A DNA stretch of 64,000 bases from Chitinophagaceae bacterium (GCA_016717285.1 JADKFU010000004.1:682001-746000); one strand, 5' to 3'; shown: positions 10,231-20,497, numbered from the stretch's first letter. The notes: generated by a model from the letters alone, not told the origin. Translations and numbers: made by a program.

Positions 10231-10420
10231 ACATTGTTTAATTGTTGCATTGCTAAATTGCTTAATGGCTGGATGGTTATATGGCTGTACTGATCGCTTT
10301 TTACTTCTATGCAGGAAATTTAGCAAGTGCTATTGAAAAGTTAATTGCAACTGAACCATTTGGCCATGTAATCATCTTGCTGGTAATCCCTTTAAACATA
10401 CAACCATAAAGCCATTTCAA
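10231..10420. repeat. Degenerate copies of the dispersed CATTTAGCC-type repeat
   Basis: The spacer between murA and the thioredoxin gene holds a reverse-orientation copy (10231-10287: ATTGTTGCATTGCTAAATTG, then TTAATGGCTGGATGG). Further diverged forward-type pieces follow at about 10353-10366 and 10399-10420 (AACCATTTGGCCATG, CAACCATAAAGCCATTTCAA). They belong to the family seen more cleanly at 40112, 56102, 56829 and 61612. Confidence 0.5.
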
Positions 10421-10425
10421 CCCAA

Positions 10426-10962
10426 TTGAAAAATAAAAATCTCCTCATCGCTGCCGTTGTATTAATCATCATTGCAGTAGTAGTATACAAGATTTACGAT
10501 TATTATAAAATTCTTGATTTCAGTAATGGCGATCAGATCGGGGAATTGATTTATCCGGATCCGGATGGAAAACCATTGGCACTTTCATCGCTGAAAGGAA
10601 AGGTTGTGCTGGTGCAGTTTTGGGCGGCATGGTGCGGGCCTTGCAGAATGGAGAACCGTGAGCTGGTGGAGATGTACCATCAATATCACACCGCGAAATT
10701 TGCGAAGGCGAATGGCTTTGATATCTATAGCATTTCGCTTGATTACAACAGAGGTTATTGGCTGCAAGCCATTCAGCAGGATGGTTTATTGTGGCCGAAT
10801 CATGTAAGCACTTTGCAAGGCTGGAATTCTGAAGTGGCACAACGGTTTGGTGTGCGTTCGATTCCCGCCAACATATTGATTGACCAGGATGGAATGATTA
10901 TCGGAAGTAATCTATTACCTTATCAGTTAAAAAAGATACTGGAGAAACGGTTGGCAAAATAA
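10426..10962 (+). CDS. TlpA-like membrane-anchored thioredoxin
   Basis: This 178-residue protein has one N-terminal membrane segment (about 4-22, LLIAAVVLIIIAVVVY) followed by a TlpA/ResA-type thioredoxin fold facing the periplasm. The redox motif is WAAWCGPCRME, and the cis-proline loop is RSIPANILID. Such proteins reduce or exchange disulfides in exported proteins or deliver electrons for cytochrome c maturation; which applies is not visible. The start is TTG at 10426, giving LKNKNLLIA; no in-frame ATG gives the membrane anchor. The gene follows murA by 205 bases of repeat-containing DNA. Confidence 0.85.
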   Translation: MKNKNLLIAAVVLIIIAVVVYKIYDYYKILDFSNGDQIGELIYPDPDGKPLALSSLKGKVVLVQFWAAWCGPCRMENRELVEMYHQYHTAKFAKANGFDIYSISLDYNRGYWLQAIQQDGLLWPNHVSTLQGWNSEVAQRFGVRSIPANILIDQDGMIIGSNLLPYQLKKILEKRLAK

Positions 10963-11072
10963 TTTTGAAATTGCGGTTATTGAAATGGTTTTTTAATAGC
11001 AGTCATAATTATTTCGATCAGTCATAAAAGACTTCCGCTCTATTTGTTTCCAAATAAACCCTGCAATGTCGA

Positions 11073-11975
11073 TCAAAAAGGCAATTGTTCCCCTTCTGTC
11101 TGCGTGAGATTTCTGAATGTCTGAAGAATTTTTTCAAAGAGCGTGTCAGCGCTTTTATTGATGATCATTCTTCCATCCAGCTTATTCACGAGCGTGAGTT
11201 CTCCCATCGTTCCGGAAGTGAATACAATATCTGCATTGTACAATTCAGTAACAGAAATGTTTTTCTCCTTAACAGGAATTTGCATTTGGATAGCAAGCTG
11301 CAACACTTTTCCGCGTGTAATTCCCGGAAGACAGGCATCAGCACACGGTGTAAGCAGCACGCCATTTTTTATCATGAAAATGTTGCAGGAATTAGTTTCC
11401 GAAACAAAACCATAGTTGTCGAGCATCAACGCATCATCTGCGCCCGCGATGTTCGCTTCAATTTTTGCGAGGATGTTATTGATGAGATTATTATGATGAA
11501 TTTTTGAATCAATATTCATGGGTGAATTTCTGCGAATGGAAGCCGTAACAAGCGAGATTGCTTCATTTCCGTACACCGGTTTTTTCCATTCAGCCAGCAC
11601 AATCAGCGTGCATCCTTTTTGATTTAACCGGGGATCCATACCGCTGGTAATTTTTTCGCCGCGAGTGAGCGTAAGCCGGATGTGTGCTCCATCGCGCATG
11701 CCATTTGCCTGCAGGGTTTCAAAAAGGGCTTGCTTGATTTGTTCTTTGGAAGGAATATTTTGAAACAACATCGAATGGGCACTTTCCTGCAGACGTGTAA
11801 GATGTTCGTTCAGACAGAAAATTTTTCCATCATATACACGAATGCCTTCCCATACCGCATCACCACCCTGCACTGAAGAATCGAACACGGAAACTTTAGC
11901 ATCCTTGCGCGGCAATAATTTTCCGTTGATGGAAATTAAAATGTTTTCGTTTTGTGAATTGAATTGCTGCTGCAT
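11073..11975 (-). CDS. PLP-dependent class IV aminotransferase
   Basis: The 300-residue protein shows the fold-type IV aminotransferase pattern of branched-chain and D-amino-acid aminotransferases and aminodeoxychorismate lyases. It has a GGDAVWEGIRVYDGK N-terminal segment, the PLP lysine in NIDSKIHHNN (Lys158), and the phosphate-binding region VSETNSCNIFMI followed by CLPGITRGKVL. The WEGIRVY motif and overall length favour a branched-chain or related aliphatic amino-acid aminotransferase (IlvE-like). Substrate assignment within this family from sequence alone is unsafe, so no symbol is given. The gene is convergent with the thioredoxin gene and stands alone. Confidence 0.85.
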   Translation of the reverse strand: MQQQFNSQNENILISINGKLLPRKDAKVSVFDSSVQGGDAVWEGIRVYDGKIFCLNEHLTRLQESAHSMLFQNIPSKEQIKQALFETLQANGMRDGAHIRLTLTRGEKITSGMDPRLNQKGCTLIVLAEWKKPVYGNEAISLVTASIRRNSPMNIDSKIHHNNLINNILAKIEANIAGADDALMLDNYGFVSETNSCNIFMIKNGVLLTPCADACLPGITRGKVLQLAIQMQIPVKEKNISVTELYNADIVFTSGTMGELTLVNKLDGRMIINKSADTLFEKILQTFRNLTQTEGEQLPF

Positions 11976-12308
11976 GCATTTGAAATTTAGTTAACTACAG
12001 TTTTTACGTATGGCGAAATTACCAAAATCAACATCAGCACTTGTTTAACATGCTAACAAAATGCTTTCAAATTATGGAGGGTTAGTTTGTAAACAGTCAA
12101 TAGAAGAAAAAGAATTAAAATTTATTTTCTATTCAAACATCATCTGATTCACCATCAAAATAATAGCAACCGACGCTTTAATTTGTTTTCAGGAATATTT
12201 GTTTTTTTTATTCGCTAAAGCCACCTAACTTCAAAATAGTTTTCGTGCAAATCCGGTTGAACCCGGAAGATCTAAATCACTTTCCAAATTAAAACCCAAA
12301 CTCATCCA
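11976..12308. other. Intergenic region with two outward-facing genes
   Basis: This 333-base AT-rich spacer must hold the promoters of the aminotransferase (minus) and the tail-fibre protein (plus). The closest minus-strand match is TAAATTTC just before the start (7 of 8 bases of TAnnTTTG). I see no convincing plus-strand box and no ORF. A small TCCGG-TTGAAC-CCGGA hairpin lies near 12250-12268. Confidence 0.4.
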
Positions 12309-14090
12309 ATGAGAAACAAAACTACCCTGCTCCAAAATGTGACAGCGTCCAATATTAAAGCTGCGATGCCATGCAGAAACATTTCAAAATTATTTATTGC
12401 CATTACTTTATCGATGCCACTTTCGATGAGGGCACAAAATACTTTTCCTGCAAACGGTAATGTAGGAATTGGAACTGCTACACCATCCGCTAACCTGCAA
12501 ATAAAACCCAGCCAGGCGAATGCTGTTCAGATTGGAAACTATGGAGCCGCAGCAGGTAATACCGGTGAATTACGATTTACAGAATTACCTGCCAATGGCA
12601 CGAATTACGTGGGCTTTAAAGCACCGGATGCTATCGGTAACAGCAATACGGCGATATGGACATTGCCTAACAAAGATGGATCGTCAGGTCAGGTACTTTC
12701 CACCAATGGAGTTGGTGTATTGAGTTGGGTTACCGGAGGATCTACCAAAAAACTTGATAACTTAAGTAATGTCGCCGTTAATCAATCGCTGATACCGAAG
12801 AATAACAATGCTATCGATCTTGGTTCTGCTGCACTTGTATGGAGAAACGGATATTTCGGTGGCAATGTAGGCATCGGAACGGTTGCTCCTGCTGCTAAAC
12901 TGGATGTAACAGGCGATGCAAAAATCAGTGGTTTCCTTAACGGAATATCAGTTGGACTGGGTGGTAATGGCGAAGTTTCTAATACGGCAGTTGGATACAA
13001 GGCGCTTTTTTCCAACACGACCGGAAATTCAAATGTAGCGAACGGATACAATGCATTGCTGTCGAATACCACCGGAGCTGGACTTACCGCTTCAGGATAT
13101 TATGCGCTGGCAATCAATACGACCGGAAAAAACAATTCAGCTTATGGATACGCTGCTCTGGGTTCCAACAAAAGCGGAAACGGGAACACCGCAGTAGGCT
13201 TTGGCGCAGACGTAGGAGTTGATGAATTAACCAATGCAACAGCAATTGGAAATGGAGCTATTGTAGATGCCAGTGACAAAGTTCGCATTGGCGATGCGTC
13301 CGTTTCAAGTTATAGTTGCCAGGTTGACTGGACTTCCGGAAGCGATGCACGTATAAAGGATAATGTACAGGAAAATGTGCCCGGCTTAGCATTCATAGCA
13401 GCATTGCGCCCTGTTACCTTTCATTACAATGTTTCTAAGCAAAATAAATTGATGGGCATTACAGACGATGCACAATGGGAAGGTAAGAATGATATTGAAA
13501 AAATTGCTTTCACAGGATTTATTGCACAGGATGTAGATGCCGCAGCGCAAAAAATTGGTTATGATTTCAGTGGCGTTGATAAAAGCGGAATGGTGATGGG
13601 ACTGCGTTATGCGGAGTTTGTTGTGCCCTTGACCAAAGCAGTGCAGGAGTTGAATTTGGTGCAGAACGGATTACAGGTGGAGAATACTAATCTCCATTCA
13701 AAAATTGATGCACAGCAAAAACAAATTGATGAATTAAAAACCCAGGTGGGCCAATTACTTTCCGCTCTGCCGTCCACTTCAACAACAATTGATGGCGCCG
13801 CAAAAATTTCATTCGAAACAGAAAATGCTTCACCACTGCTCGGCCAGAATATTCCCAATCCATTTGATAACAGCACGGTGATTCCATTCAGAATTCCGAA
13901 AGGATGTAACAGTGCATCGATTGTGATTACCGCATCAGCAACCGGAAAAATTGCGATAGCTATTCCCGTAAGTTGCGATCAGTCGCATGTTTTGATTGAT
14001 GCGGGTTCATTGGTTTCGGGCGGTTATCAATACACCTTGTACATTGATGGAAAAATATTTGAAACGAGGCAGATGATTTTAAACAAATAA
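12309..14090 (+). CDS. Secreted tail-fibre-like protein with peptidase S74 chaperone domain
   Basis: The 593-residue protein opens with an export signal (LFIAITLSMPLSMRAQ); Met19 (12363) would give a more usual signal length than Met1. A fibre-like head contains GNVGIGTATPSANLQI and several trimeric-autotransporter-like repeats (about 225-320, NTAVGYKAL...NTTG, NSAYGYAAL). A peptidase S74 (intramolecular chaperone) domain follows with the signature GSDARIKDNV near residue 345 and LRPVTFHY. In phage tail spikes S74 helps the fibre trimerise and then cuts itself off. Next is a coiled coil (about 450-485). The C-terminus (LGQNIPNPFDNSTVIPF...RQMILNK) resembles a T9SS-type sorting domain. It is a widespread Bacteroidota surface protein type, not evidence of a prophage. 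Confidence 0.8.
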   Translation: MRNKTTLLQNVTASNIKAAMPCRNISKLFIAITLSMPLSMRAQNTFPANGNVGIGTATPSANLQIKPSQANAVQIGNYGAAAGNTGELRFTELPANGTNYVGFKAPDAIGNSNTAIWTLPNKDGSSGQVLSTNGVGVLSWVTGGSTKKLDNLSNVAVNQSLIPKNNNAIDLGSAALVWRNGYFGGNVGIGTVAPAAKLDVTGDAKISGFLNGISVGLGGNGEVSNTAVGYKALFSNTTGNSNVANGYNALLSNTTGAGLTASGYYALAINTTGKNNSAYGYAALGSNKSGNGNTAVGFGADVGVDELTNATAIGNGAIVDASDKVRIGDASVSSYSCQVDWTSGSDARIKDNVQENVPGLAFIAALRPVTFHYNVSKQNKLMGITDDAQWEGKNDIEKIAFTGFIAQDVDAAAQKIGYDFSGVDKSGMVMGLRYAEFVVPLTKAVQELNLVQNGLQVENTNLHSKIDAQQKQIDELKTQVGQLLSALPSTSTTIDGAAKISFETENASPLLGQNIPNPFDNSTVIPFRIPKGCNSASIVITASATGKIAIAIPVSCDQSHVLIDAGSLVSGGYQYTLYIDGKIFETRQMILNK

Positions 14091-14180
14091 AATCAGCGAA
14101 ACAAAATCATCCTTTGCAGGAATGGAACTTGTAGGGGATTTTCATTTTGCCTGCCTGATTACTCAAGCAAATATTAAATT

Positions 14181-14209
14181 CGAAGCCGGCATTCTCAGGG
14201 CCGGCTTCG
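14181..14209. terminator. Bidirectional terminator hairpin between convergent genes
   Basis: CGAAGCCGGC (14181-14190) pairs perfectly with GCCGGCTTCG (14200-14209) around a 9-base loop, between the stops at 14090 (plus) and 14229 (minus). The T-runs are weak on both sides, but the 10 bp GC-rich stem in this position is typical of a shared terminator. Confidence 0.65.
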
Positions 14210-14228
14210 TGTTTGTTATCAATGAAGA

Positions 14229-15989
14229 TTATTCAATCACCAATTTTTGCGTAAGGATGTTTTGACCGCCAATGATTCTGACGAAATATATGCCAGCCGT
14301 CAATGATCTTACATCCAGATTAACAACCGTGCTTTGCAAATCAGCAATGCCTTGCGAAATTACTATACGACCGTTCACATCCATCAGTTCTATTCTTCCA
14401 TTGCTTACAGCATCCGGCAGCATCAGTTCCACAGAAATTTGATCGCTTGCCGGATTCGGATAAACTTTTAAAGGGTTTTCCGTTACCATTTCACTTTCAA
14501 GTTTGCATGGCGAAGTGGTTGCTGTAAAAACCGGAGAAAATGCGGAGACTACGGTTCCTGCAACATCACAAACGGTTCTGATCTTAAAATCAAAACTTGT
14601 ATTGCATGCGAGGTTCTTAATATTCTTTGAGGTTTTGTCACCGGCTACAAATACGACTTTCCAATTGCTGGCTGCCGATGATTTTTTCCGCCACAGTTCA
14701 TATTGGACTGCGCCCGGTACAGCGTCCCAGCTTACTTTAATCGAAGCAGGAGTTATACTATTGAAGAAAATATTTGCGGAAGGTTCACATACAGGCACTG
14801 TTTCATCATTCAATCGGGCTGTAATGCCGCCTACTACAAAGATGCTGTTGAGATTCTTTCCAAATACCATCGAATTAGCATAACCACCGGAATTCGTGAG
14901 AGCCGTCCAGCCGTTGGTGCCATCATTATTCACTTTGCAAACGGCCATGTTAAACAGTGTTCCTGCTGCGAGATAAGCGTTGTTGTTGTTATCCAGCAAT
15001 AACAAAGCATGAAGAAATAATGCCTGTGGGCCGTCAGCATCTAAATTGATCCACAATTGATTGCCGTTTTCATCAATCTTGAAAAAGGCAGCACCTGCAC
15101 CTGCGTTCGGGTAGCCGCTGATAACTGCTTTATTATCTGTGCCGACTTCAATCTTGTTTCCGGACATTCCATAAACATGGTCCCAGAGTATATTTCCTGC
15201 ATTGTCGAGCTTTTTAATTTCTGTAGTTCCATTGAAAACATATTCAGTGTGCACCACATAAGAGTTTCCAAATGTGTCGCCGGCTACATCGCCCACTGTC
15301 AGGCTGAATACAAGCGGCAGGCTCCAGATTTTATTTCCGTCAAGATCAATTTTTGAATAGCCGTTTACACTTCCAAAGGCGGAACGTCCTGCAATCACAA
15401 TTTTATTATCAGGCGAAAACTTGAAATTGATGGCAACACCAATTCCGTCTGAGTCGAAGTAAGACCATAATGCTGTGCCGTTGGGTTTAAATTTTTTCAC
15501 CTTGGTTACATAACCCGCGGGACCGCTTCCCATTCCTAAAACGTAGATGTTATTGTTTGCATCTACCAGGCATTTCCTGGTGGAAGAACCGTCGAAGCTG
15601 CTTTCATACACATTGCGCCACAGTAAATTGCCGGCAGCGTTAAACTTCATTACGATACTCGCTGCTTCAACCGGATTTGAAAAACCTGACATGGAAGTGC
15701 CTGTTACAATGATGTTGCCATTGTTGTCGCAGGTGATCCAGGAAGCACGCTCCCACTTGGTGTTGTCGGTTTGATTGTAACTGGTTACCCAGATAAAATT
15801 ACCATCTGCATCACGCTTGGTGATTTTCATTTCATCACCGAGGTTGGATTCATAATCTACGGTGTAAACATTATTGCTGGCGTCCACTGCGATGGCATTG
15901 CCGCGAGTAGGCTGTTCCCAAGCAACAGTTACCTGGCTGATTGAATTGAATGGCAGCAAAAGGAGGAGGAGAAACAGGTACGGTTTCAT
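14229..15989 (-). CDS. Secreted beta-propeller protein with fibronectin III and T9SS sorting domain
   Basis: The start is set at 15989 (586 residues), where MKPYLFLLLLLLPFNSISQ forms a proper signal peptide; the frame is open further upstream but that extension has no signal character. Residues about 25-400 contain SBBP-like beta-propeller repeats (GNIIVTGTS, NNIYVLGMG, GNSYVVHTE, NNAYLAAG) built around 'D.dGN..W' strands. A fibronectin type III domain follows (about 410-500, ANIFFNSITPASIKVSWDAV). The end is a T9SS type A sorting domain (VYPNPASDQISVEL to YFVRIIGGQNILTQKLVIE). The function is unknown; it is probably a surface or secreted binding protein. Confidence 0.8.
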   Translation of the reverse strand: MKPYLFLLLLLLPFNSISQVTVAWEQPTRGNAIAVDASNNVYTVDYESNLGDEMKITKRDADGNFIWVTSYNQTDNTKWERASWITCDNNGNIIVTGTSMSGFSNPVEAASIVMKFNAAGNLLWRNVYESSFDGSSTRKCLVDANNNIYVLGMGSGPAGYVTKVKKFKPNGTALWSYFDSDGIGVAINFKFSPDNKIVIAGRSAFGSVNGYSKIDLDGNKIWSLPLVFSLTVGDVAGDTFGNSYVVHTEYVFNGTTEIKKLDNAGNILWDHVYGMSGNKIEVGTDNKAVISGYPNAGAGAAFFKIDENGNQLWINLDADGPQALFLHALLLLDNNNNAYLAAGTLFNMAVCKVNNDGTNGWTALTNSGGYANSMVFGKNLNSIFVVGGITARLNDETVPVCEPSANIFFNSITPASIKVSWDAVPGAVQYELWRKKSSAASNWKVVFVAGDKTSKNIKNLACNTSFDFKIRTVCDVAGTVVSAFSPVFTATTSPCKLESEMVTENPLKVYPNPASDQISVELMLPDAVSNGRIELMDVNGRIVISQGIADLQSTVVNLDVRSLTAGIYFVRIIGGQNILTQKLVIE

Positions 15990-16192
15990 TTTTTCATTTT
16001 TTAGTGAAATAATTGCGAACACCCTGAAAGTGGCATTCCCCCGCAAAATTCGGAGAAAGGGAAGTTCCGATAAATGACATTTGTAATTAGCTGATATGAT
16101 TTTTATCAGGCGCAAGAACTCATGCAACAGCACCATTTCTATGTTGCCGGTAGTAAATCAAGGCCTGTCATGCAAGGAGCTCAGATACAGGA

Positions 16193-16717
16193 CTAATTGT
16201 GCTGTATAGTTTTCAGGATGGTCAGCATTTCATCCTTCCTATCATTGGCATATGATACGCGAAGCGCATTTTTAAAAACGCCGTCGTCTTTCCAATACAA
16301 AATACCGGAACTGACGGACCATACATCATTGTAAAATAAAATACCAACTGTTTGTCCGTTTTGGGTGAAATCAAGACGAAAGGGAAGAATGGTCAGCATA
16401 TCGCCTACAGAAATGGAATCAATGGTTTCATCAACAAGAGTATCACCAAAATCAAAATATTGAAGTCCGTTGGTATAGGAATAGAAGAAATGAGTGCGTG
16501 TATCGTCTCTTAACTTATCAAACGTTCCACCTTCAAAACCCTGCATATATCCACCATCATAATAACGGGGAAACTGAATGGTATAATCCCATTTGAACTT
16601 TTCAGATTTCCAGGCGGATTGCTGTTGAAGTTCGGTGGAGTCGTTCATGATAACTTCATCTTTCTTGCAGGAAAGCAATAAGAATAGTAATGGCACAATG
16701 AGGAGCAGTTGTTTCAT
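16193..16717 (-). CDS. Hypothetical lipoprotein
   Basis: I do not recognise this 174-residue protein. MKQLLLIVPLLFLLLSCKKDE is a clear lipoprotein signal with lipobox LLLSC (Cys17). The mature part is mixed alpha/beta and rich in aromatic residues (WKSEKFKWDYTIQF, YYDGGYMQGFEGG, HFFYSYTNGLQYFDFGD). The pattern suggests a small beta-sandwich or lipocalin-like fold, but that is a guess. It sits between a T9SS protein and the D-aminoacylase-like lipoprotein on the same strand, with 99 bases to the latter. Confidence 0.65.
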   Translation of the reverse strand: MKQLLLIVPLLFLLLSCKKDEVIMNDSTELQQQSAWKSEKFKWDYTIQFPRYYDGGYMQGFEGGTFDKLRDDTRTHFFYSYTNGLQYFDFGDTLVDETIDSISVGDMLTILPFRLDFTQNGQTVGILFYNDVWSVSSGILYWKDDGVFKNALRVSYANDRKDEMLTILKTIQHN

Positions 16718-16816
16718 ACATCATTTTTCAGCCTAATGACATTTCTTAAACGAACAGCGTTGCACGATACATTTTATAGGGTCAATGATTTCCCTTTTCA
16801 GAAATTCTTTTGCTGA

Positions 16817-18490
16817 TCACTTCTTTCCGAATCCCGGACCTTTTACAAACCTGCCGGGCAATGCATCGGTAAATTTTCCTTCTTCCAATACGGGTTTTCC
16901 GTTTACAAAAACATCGTCCATACCCGTTGCATATTGCCGCGGGTTTTGAAAGGTTGCATGATCCTGAATAGCATTAGGATCGAAGATTAAAATATCGGCG
17001 TAGTAACCCACTGCAAGCATTCCACGCTTTTGCAGTTTCAGGTTTTGCGCAGGCAATGAAGTCATTTTACGTATTGCTTCCTGAAGTGAAAACAATTTTT
17101 GATCGCGCGACCATTTCGTGATCACCCGCGTAAAATTCCCGTAAGCACGCGGATGGCAATTTGATTTGAAGAAAACAGAATCATCAGAATAACTTGCTTC
17201 ATCACTGCCGAAACTCATCCAGGGCATCACCGCTTCTTTACGCAAATTGTCTTCACTCATTACAAAAAAGATGGCACCGGTTGCATCACGGTCTTCAATA
17301 ACCAGGTCAAGCAATGTTTCCTGCGGTGTTTTATTTCTGATATGTGCCACTTCGGAGAGTGATTTTCCCTGAAATTTTTTTAATGAATCATTTGAAAACG
17401 ATGCCAGCAAAATTGAATCAGGTGATTTTACATTCTGATAAAAATTATCCCATTCATTGGTGGGTGTATTCATTTCCTTAATCACCCTTGACCTTAGTTT
17501 GGCGTCTTTCAGTCGCAGGATCAGTGAATCAACTCCGCCTGATTGTACCCATGGAGGAAGACAGGCATAAAGTCCTGTTCCCCCGGCGGTATAATTATAC
17601 ATGTCGGCTGTGATTTGTAATCCTGCAGCACGTGCATCCTCCACCTTTTTAATTATGGCGTCACATTTATTCCAGTTATTATAACCCGCTTGTTTGAAGT
17701 GATAGATTTCTGCGGGCACATTCGCTTCGCGCGCAATACGAATCAATTCATTCACTGCGCTGTCAATCGTATTGCCTTCGTTGCGCATGTGAGAAATATA
17801 CATGCCATTGTATTCGCCGGCAGCTTTGCAAAGCGCAATCAGTTCTTCCGTACTGGCATAAGTGGCAGGTGAATAAATAAGTGATGAACCGACACCCAAT
17901 GCTCCTTCGCGCATCGCTTCCCGAACAAGATCGCGCATGCGGTTAAGTTCTTCAGGTGTTGCTGCCCGATCGGTAAAACCTACTTCGTGAATTCGGACAG
18001 TAGTAGCACCAATAAATGAAGACACATTGCAGGCAATACCTTTCTTCTCCAGAAAATTCAGGTATTCACCGAGCGTAGTCCATTCAATAGGATATTTGAT
18101 GTCTGCTTCTTCTCTCAGATTTTGCGCCTTCATGGAATCATTGAGTGGTCCCATGCTCCAACCTTCTCCCATTATTTCAGTCGTAACGCCCTGCAGGATA
18201 TCACTTTTTGAATGGCCATTTTTTATCAAGGATTCGTTTGCCCAACTGAGCATGTTGATGAAGCCGGGAGTAACTGCTCTGCTTTTGGCATCAATTTCTT
18301 TCGTTCCCGTAGCATTGCTGAGATCGCCGATGAAAGCAATTGTGTCGGCATTTACTGCGATGTCGGCGCGAACAGGTTCTTCGCCGCTTCCATCATAGAT
18401 GATTCCATTGCGGATAATGAGGTCATATTTTTTTGATGTGCAGGAAGCAAGAAAAATAATTGCAGTGAAAAGAAAGATGAAGTTTTTCAT
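16817..18490 (-). CDS. D-aminoacylase-like amidohydrolase lipoprotein with altered metal site
   Basis: The start is placed at 18490 (557 residues), where MKNFIFLFTAIIFLASC gives a lipobox (Cys17); the 21 extra upstream codons look non-coding. The fold is that of N-acyl-D-amino-acid deacylases: YDLIIRNGIIYDGSG, ISHMRNEG, EIYHFKQAG, the late aspartate in FGSDEASYSDDS, HPRAYGNFTRVI, and the closing ADILIFDP. The usual first metal motif GFIDxHxH is replaced by GFINMLSWAN (residues 76-85), and the TGNCG loop by MGEGWSMGP. It may be a distinct Bacteroidota subfamily with a different metal arrangement or substrate. It is exported, so it could act on D-amino-acid derivatives or peptides in the periplasm. 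Confidence 0.75.
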   Translation of the reverse strand: MKNFIFLFTAIIFLASCTSKKYDLIIRNGIIYDGSGEEPVRADIAVNADTIAFIGDLSNATGTKEIDAKSRAVTPGFINMLSWANESLIKNGHSKSDILQGVTTEIMGEGWSMGPLNDSMKAQNLREEADIKYPIEWTTLGEYLNFLEKKGIACNVSSFIGATTVRIHEVGFTDRAATPEELNRMRDLVREAMREGALGVGSSLIYSPATYASTEELIALCKAAGEYNGMYISHMRNEGNTIDSAVNELIRIAREANVPAEIYHFKQAGYNNWNKCDAIIKKVEDARAAGLQITADMYNYTAGGTGLYACLPPWVQSGGVDSLILRLKDAKLRSRVIKEMNTPTNEWDNFYQNVKSPDSILLASFSNDSLKKFQGKSLSEVAHIRNKTPQETLLDLVIEDRDATGAIFFVMSEDNLRKEAVMPWMSFGSDEASYSDDSVFFKSNCHPRAYGNFTRVITKWSRDQKLFSLQEAIRKMTSLPAQNLKLQKRGMLAVGYYADILIFDPNAIQDHATFQNPRQYATGMDDVFVNGKPVLEEGKFTDALPGRFVKGPGFGKK

Positions 18491-18640
18491 ATCAACAAGG
18501 TAGAGGAATTTTTTTATCGATGAATGGTTTACCATCTCTCTTTTGTTCTGCACAGGATCTTATCCGAAAGCCATTGTCCGCAGCGAGGATTTGCTGAATG
18601 GTGAAGTGATTTACACTACTATATTTGTGAGGATATGAAT

Positions 18641-20229
18641 TTATAACATTGTATTCTTCGCTACCTTCAATTTCTTCGGATAATCTGTATTGTAATTCAA
18701 TCCACGACTTTCTTTGCGTGCAATGGAAGAGCGGATGATCAGGTAACCAATATTAACCAGGTTACGCAACTCGCAGAGTTCGGGAGATACCACCGTACGT
18801 TGATAGAGTTCTTCTGTTTCACGGTAGATCAATTCCAATCTTTCAAAGGCACGCTTCAGTCGTAAGTTCGAACGTACAATGCCAACATAATTGCTCATCA
18901 TGTCCTGCACTTCCTGCCGTGTGAAAGTGATCAATACCATTTCTTCAGGATTGAAAGTGCCTTCCGCATTCCACTTCGGAATTTTTTCTTTGAAAGGAAT
19001 TTTAGCAACTTTTTCACCGCATCCAAATAGGCACGATGAGAAAAAACCATTGCTTCAAGCAAGGAGTTGGAAGCAAGTCTGTTGGCGCCATGCAATCCGG
19101 TGCAGGCGCATTCACCGCAGGCATATAAATTTTTGATAGAGCTTCTTCCCCATTCATCCGTTTTTATGCCACCGCATAAATAGTGCGCGGCAGGCACTAC
19201 CGGAATCATATCTTTCATAATATCAATGCCGATCGAAAGGCATTTCTCATAAATATTCGGGAAGTGCTCAATGAATTTTTTCTTATCAAGATGCCGGCAG
19301 TCGAGCATCACATAATCATCGCCGCGCTTTTTCATTTCATTGTCGATAGCGCGGGCTACGATATCGCGTGGCGCCAGTGATTTACGCTTGTCATATTTCT
19401 GCATGAATTCTTTTCCATCTACCGTTCTCAGTATCGCACCAAATCCGCGAATGGCTTCCGTGATCAGATAGGAAGGATATTCTCCGGGATGATACAAAGC
19501 CGTCGGATGAAACTGGTAGAATTCCATGTCCTGTACTTTTCCTTTTGCACGGTAGAGCATGGCGATGCCATCACCTGTTGCAATAATCGGATTCGTAGTG
19601 TTCCGGTACACATGTCCGGCACCACCGGTAGCAAGCAAGGTGATGCGTGAAAGCAGCGTCTCTGTTTTTTTAGTTTTTGTATTCAATACATACACGCCAT
19701 AGCATTCAATGTTTTTAGTGCGGCGCGTTACCTCAATGCCGAGGTGATGTTGCGTGATGATGTCAATGGCAAAATAATGTGTGAACAATTCAATATTCGG
19801 ATGCCGTTGAATCTGTTTCAGCAATGTGCGTTCAATTTCAAAACCGGTGTTGTCTTTATGGTGCAATACACGGTGCTCGCTGTGTCCGCCTTCCCTTCCC
19901 AAATCATATTCGCCCTCTTCATTCTTATCGAAATGCGCGCCCCAGTCAATCACTTCCTTCACACGCAGCGGACCTTCCTTCACTACAATCTCCACAATCT
20001 TTTTATCACACAATCCTGCGCCGGCGTCCAATGTATCGGCGATGTGTTTTTTATAAGAATCTTCTTCAAAGTCCCAGACTGCCGCCACACCACCCTGTGC
20101 ATATTTGGTATTTGACTCATCTTCCGATGCTTTGGTGATGATACAGACGGTTCCATACTTCGCAACTTTTAACGCATAGGTGAGTCCGGCGATTCCGGAA
20201 CCGATAATGAGGAAGTCGTACTTTTTCAT
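18641..20229 (-). CDS. nadB: L-aspartate oxidase (frameshifted in this assembly)
   Basis: NadB oxidises L-aspartate to iminoaspartate with FAD, the first step of de novo NAD synthesis. Motifs in order are IIGSGIAGL (FAD), SNTKYAQGGVAA, GREGGHSEHRVLHHKD, EFYQFHPTALYHPG, HYLCGGIKTDEWG and ACTGLHGANRLASNSLLEA. The frame breaks at the T5 run 19010-19014 (A5 on the coding strand). Adding one A restores VKKVAKIPFKEKIPKWNAEG, which runs directly into the helical C-terminal domain MVLITFTRQEVQDMM, giving about 529 residues, the normal length. One base is therefore almost certainly missing from the read consensus. No nadA or nadC is adjacent. Confidence 0.9.
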
Positions 20230-20497
20230 GGGTGCAAGATAAATGAAAGTGAGAGGATGATAGTTAACATGATAGCGAGAAAAAGGTTGATGACTGATGA
20301 AGATTCAGCGGTTTTTCTATTTTACCGAAGCCGGTTTAAAAGTGCTGATCATCAAATGCAGTAATTTCGTTCATTCATTTTCGATCACCTTCTATTTATC
20401 ATCTTGAAGATTTCATGGGTTTAGAAAGCAAATGGAGGCAGCGTTGATTCTAATTGATTAAATTATTCTATGTTAAGCAATCAAATCCCCCATAATT

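Noticed and set aside
12309..14090. Prophage tail fibre as a sign of a prophage
   Set aside because: No other phage gene is near; S74 proteins with sorting-like C-termini are ordinary Bacteroidota surface proteins.
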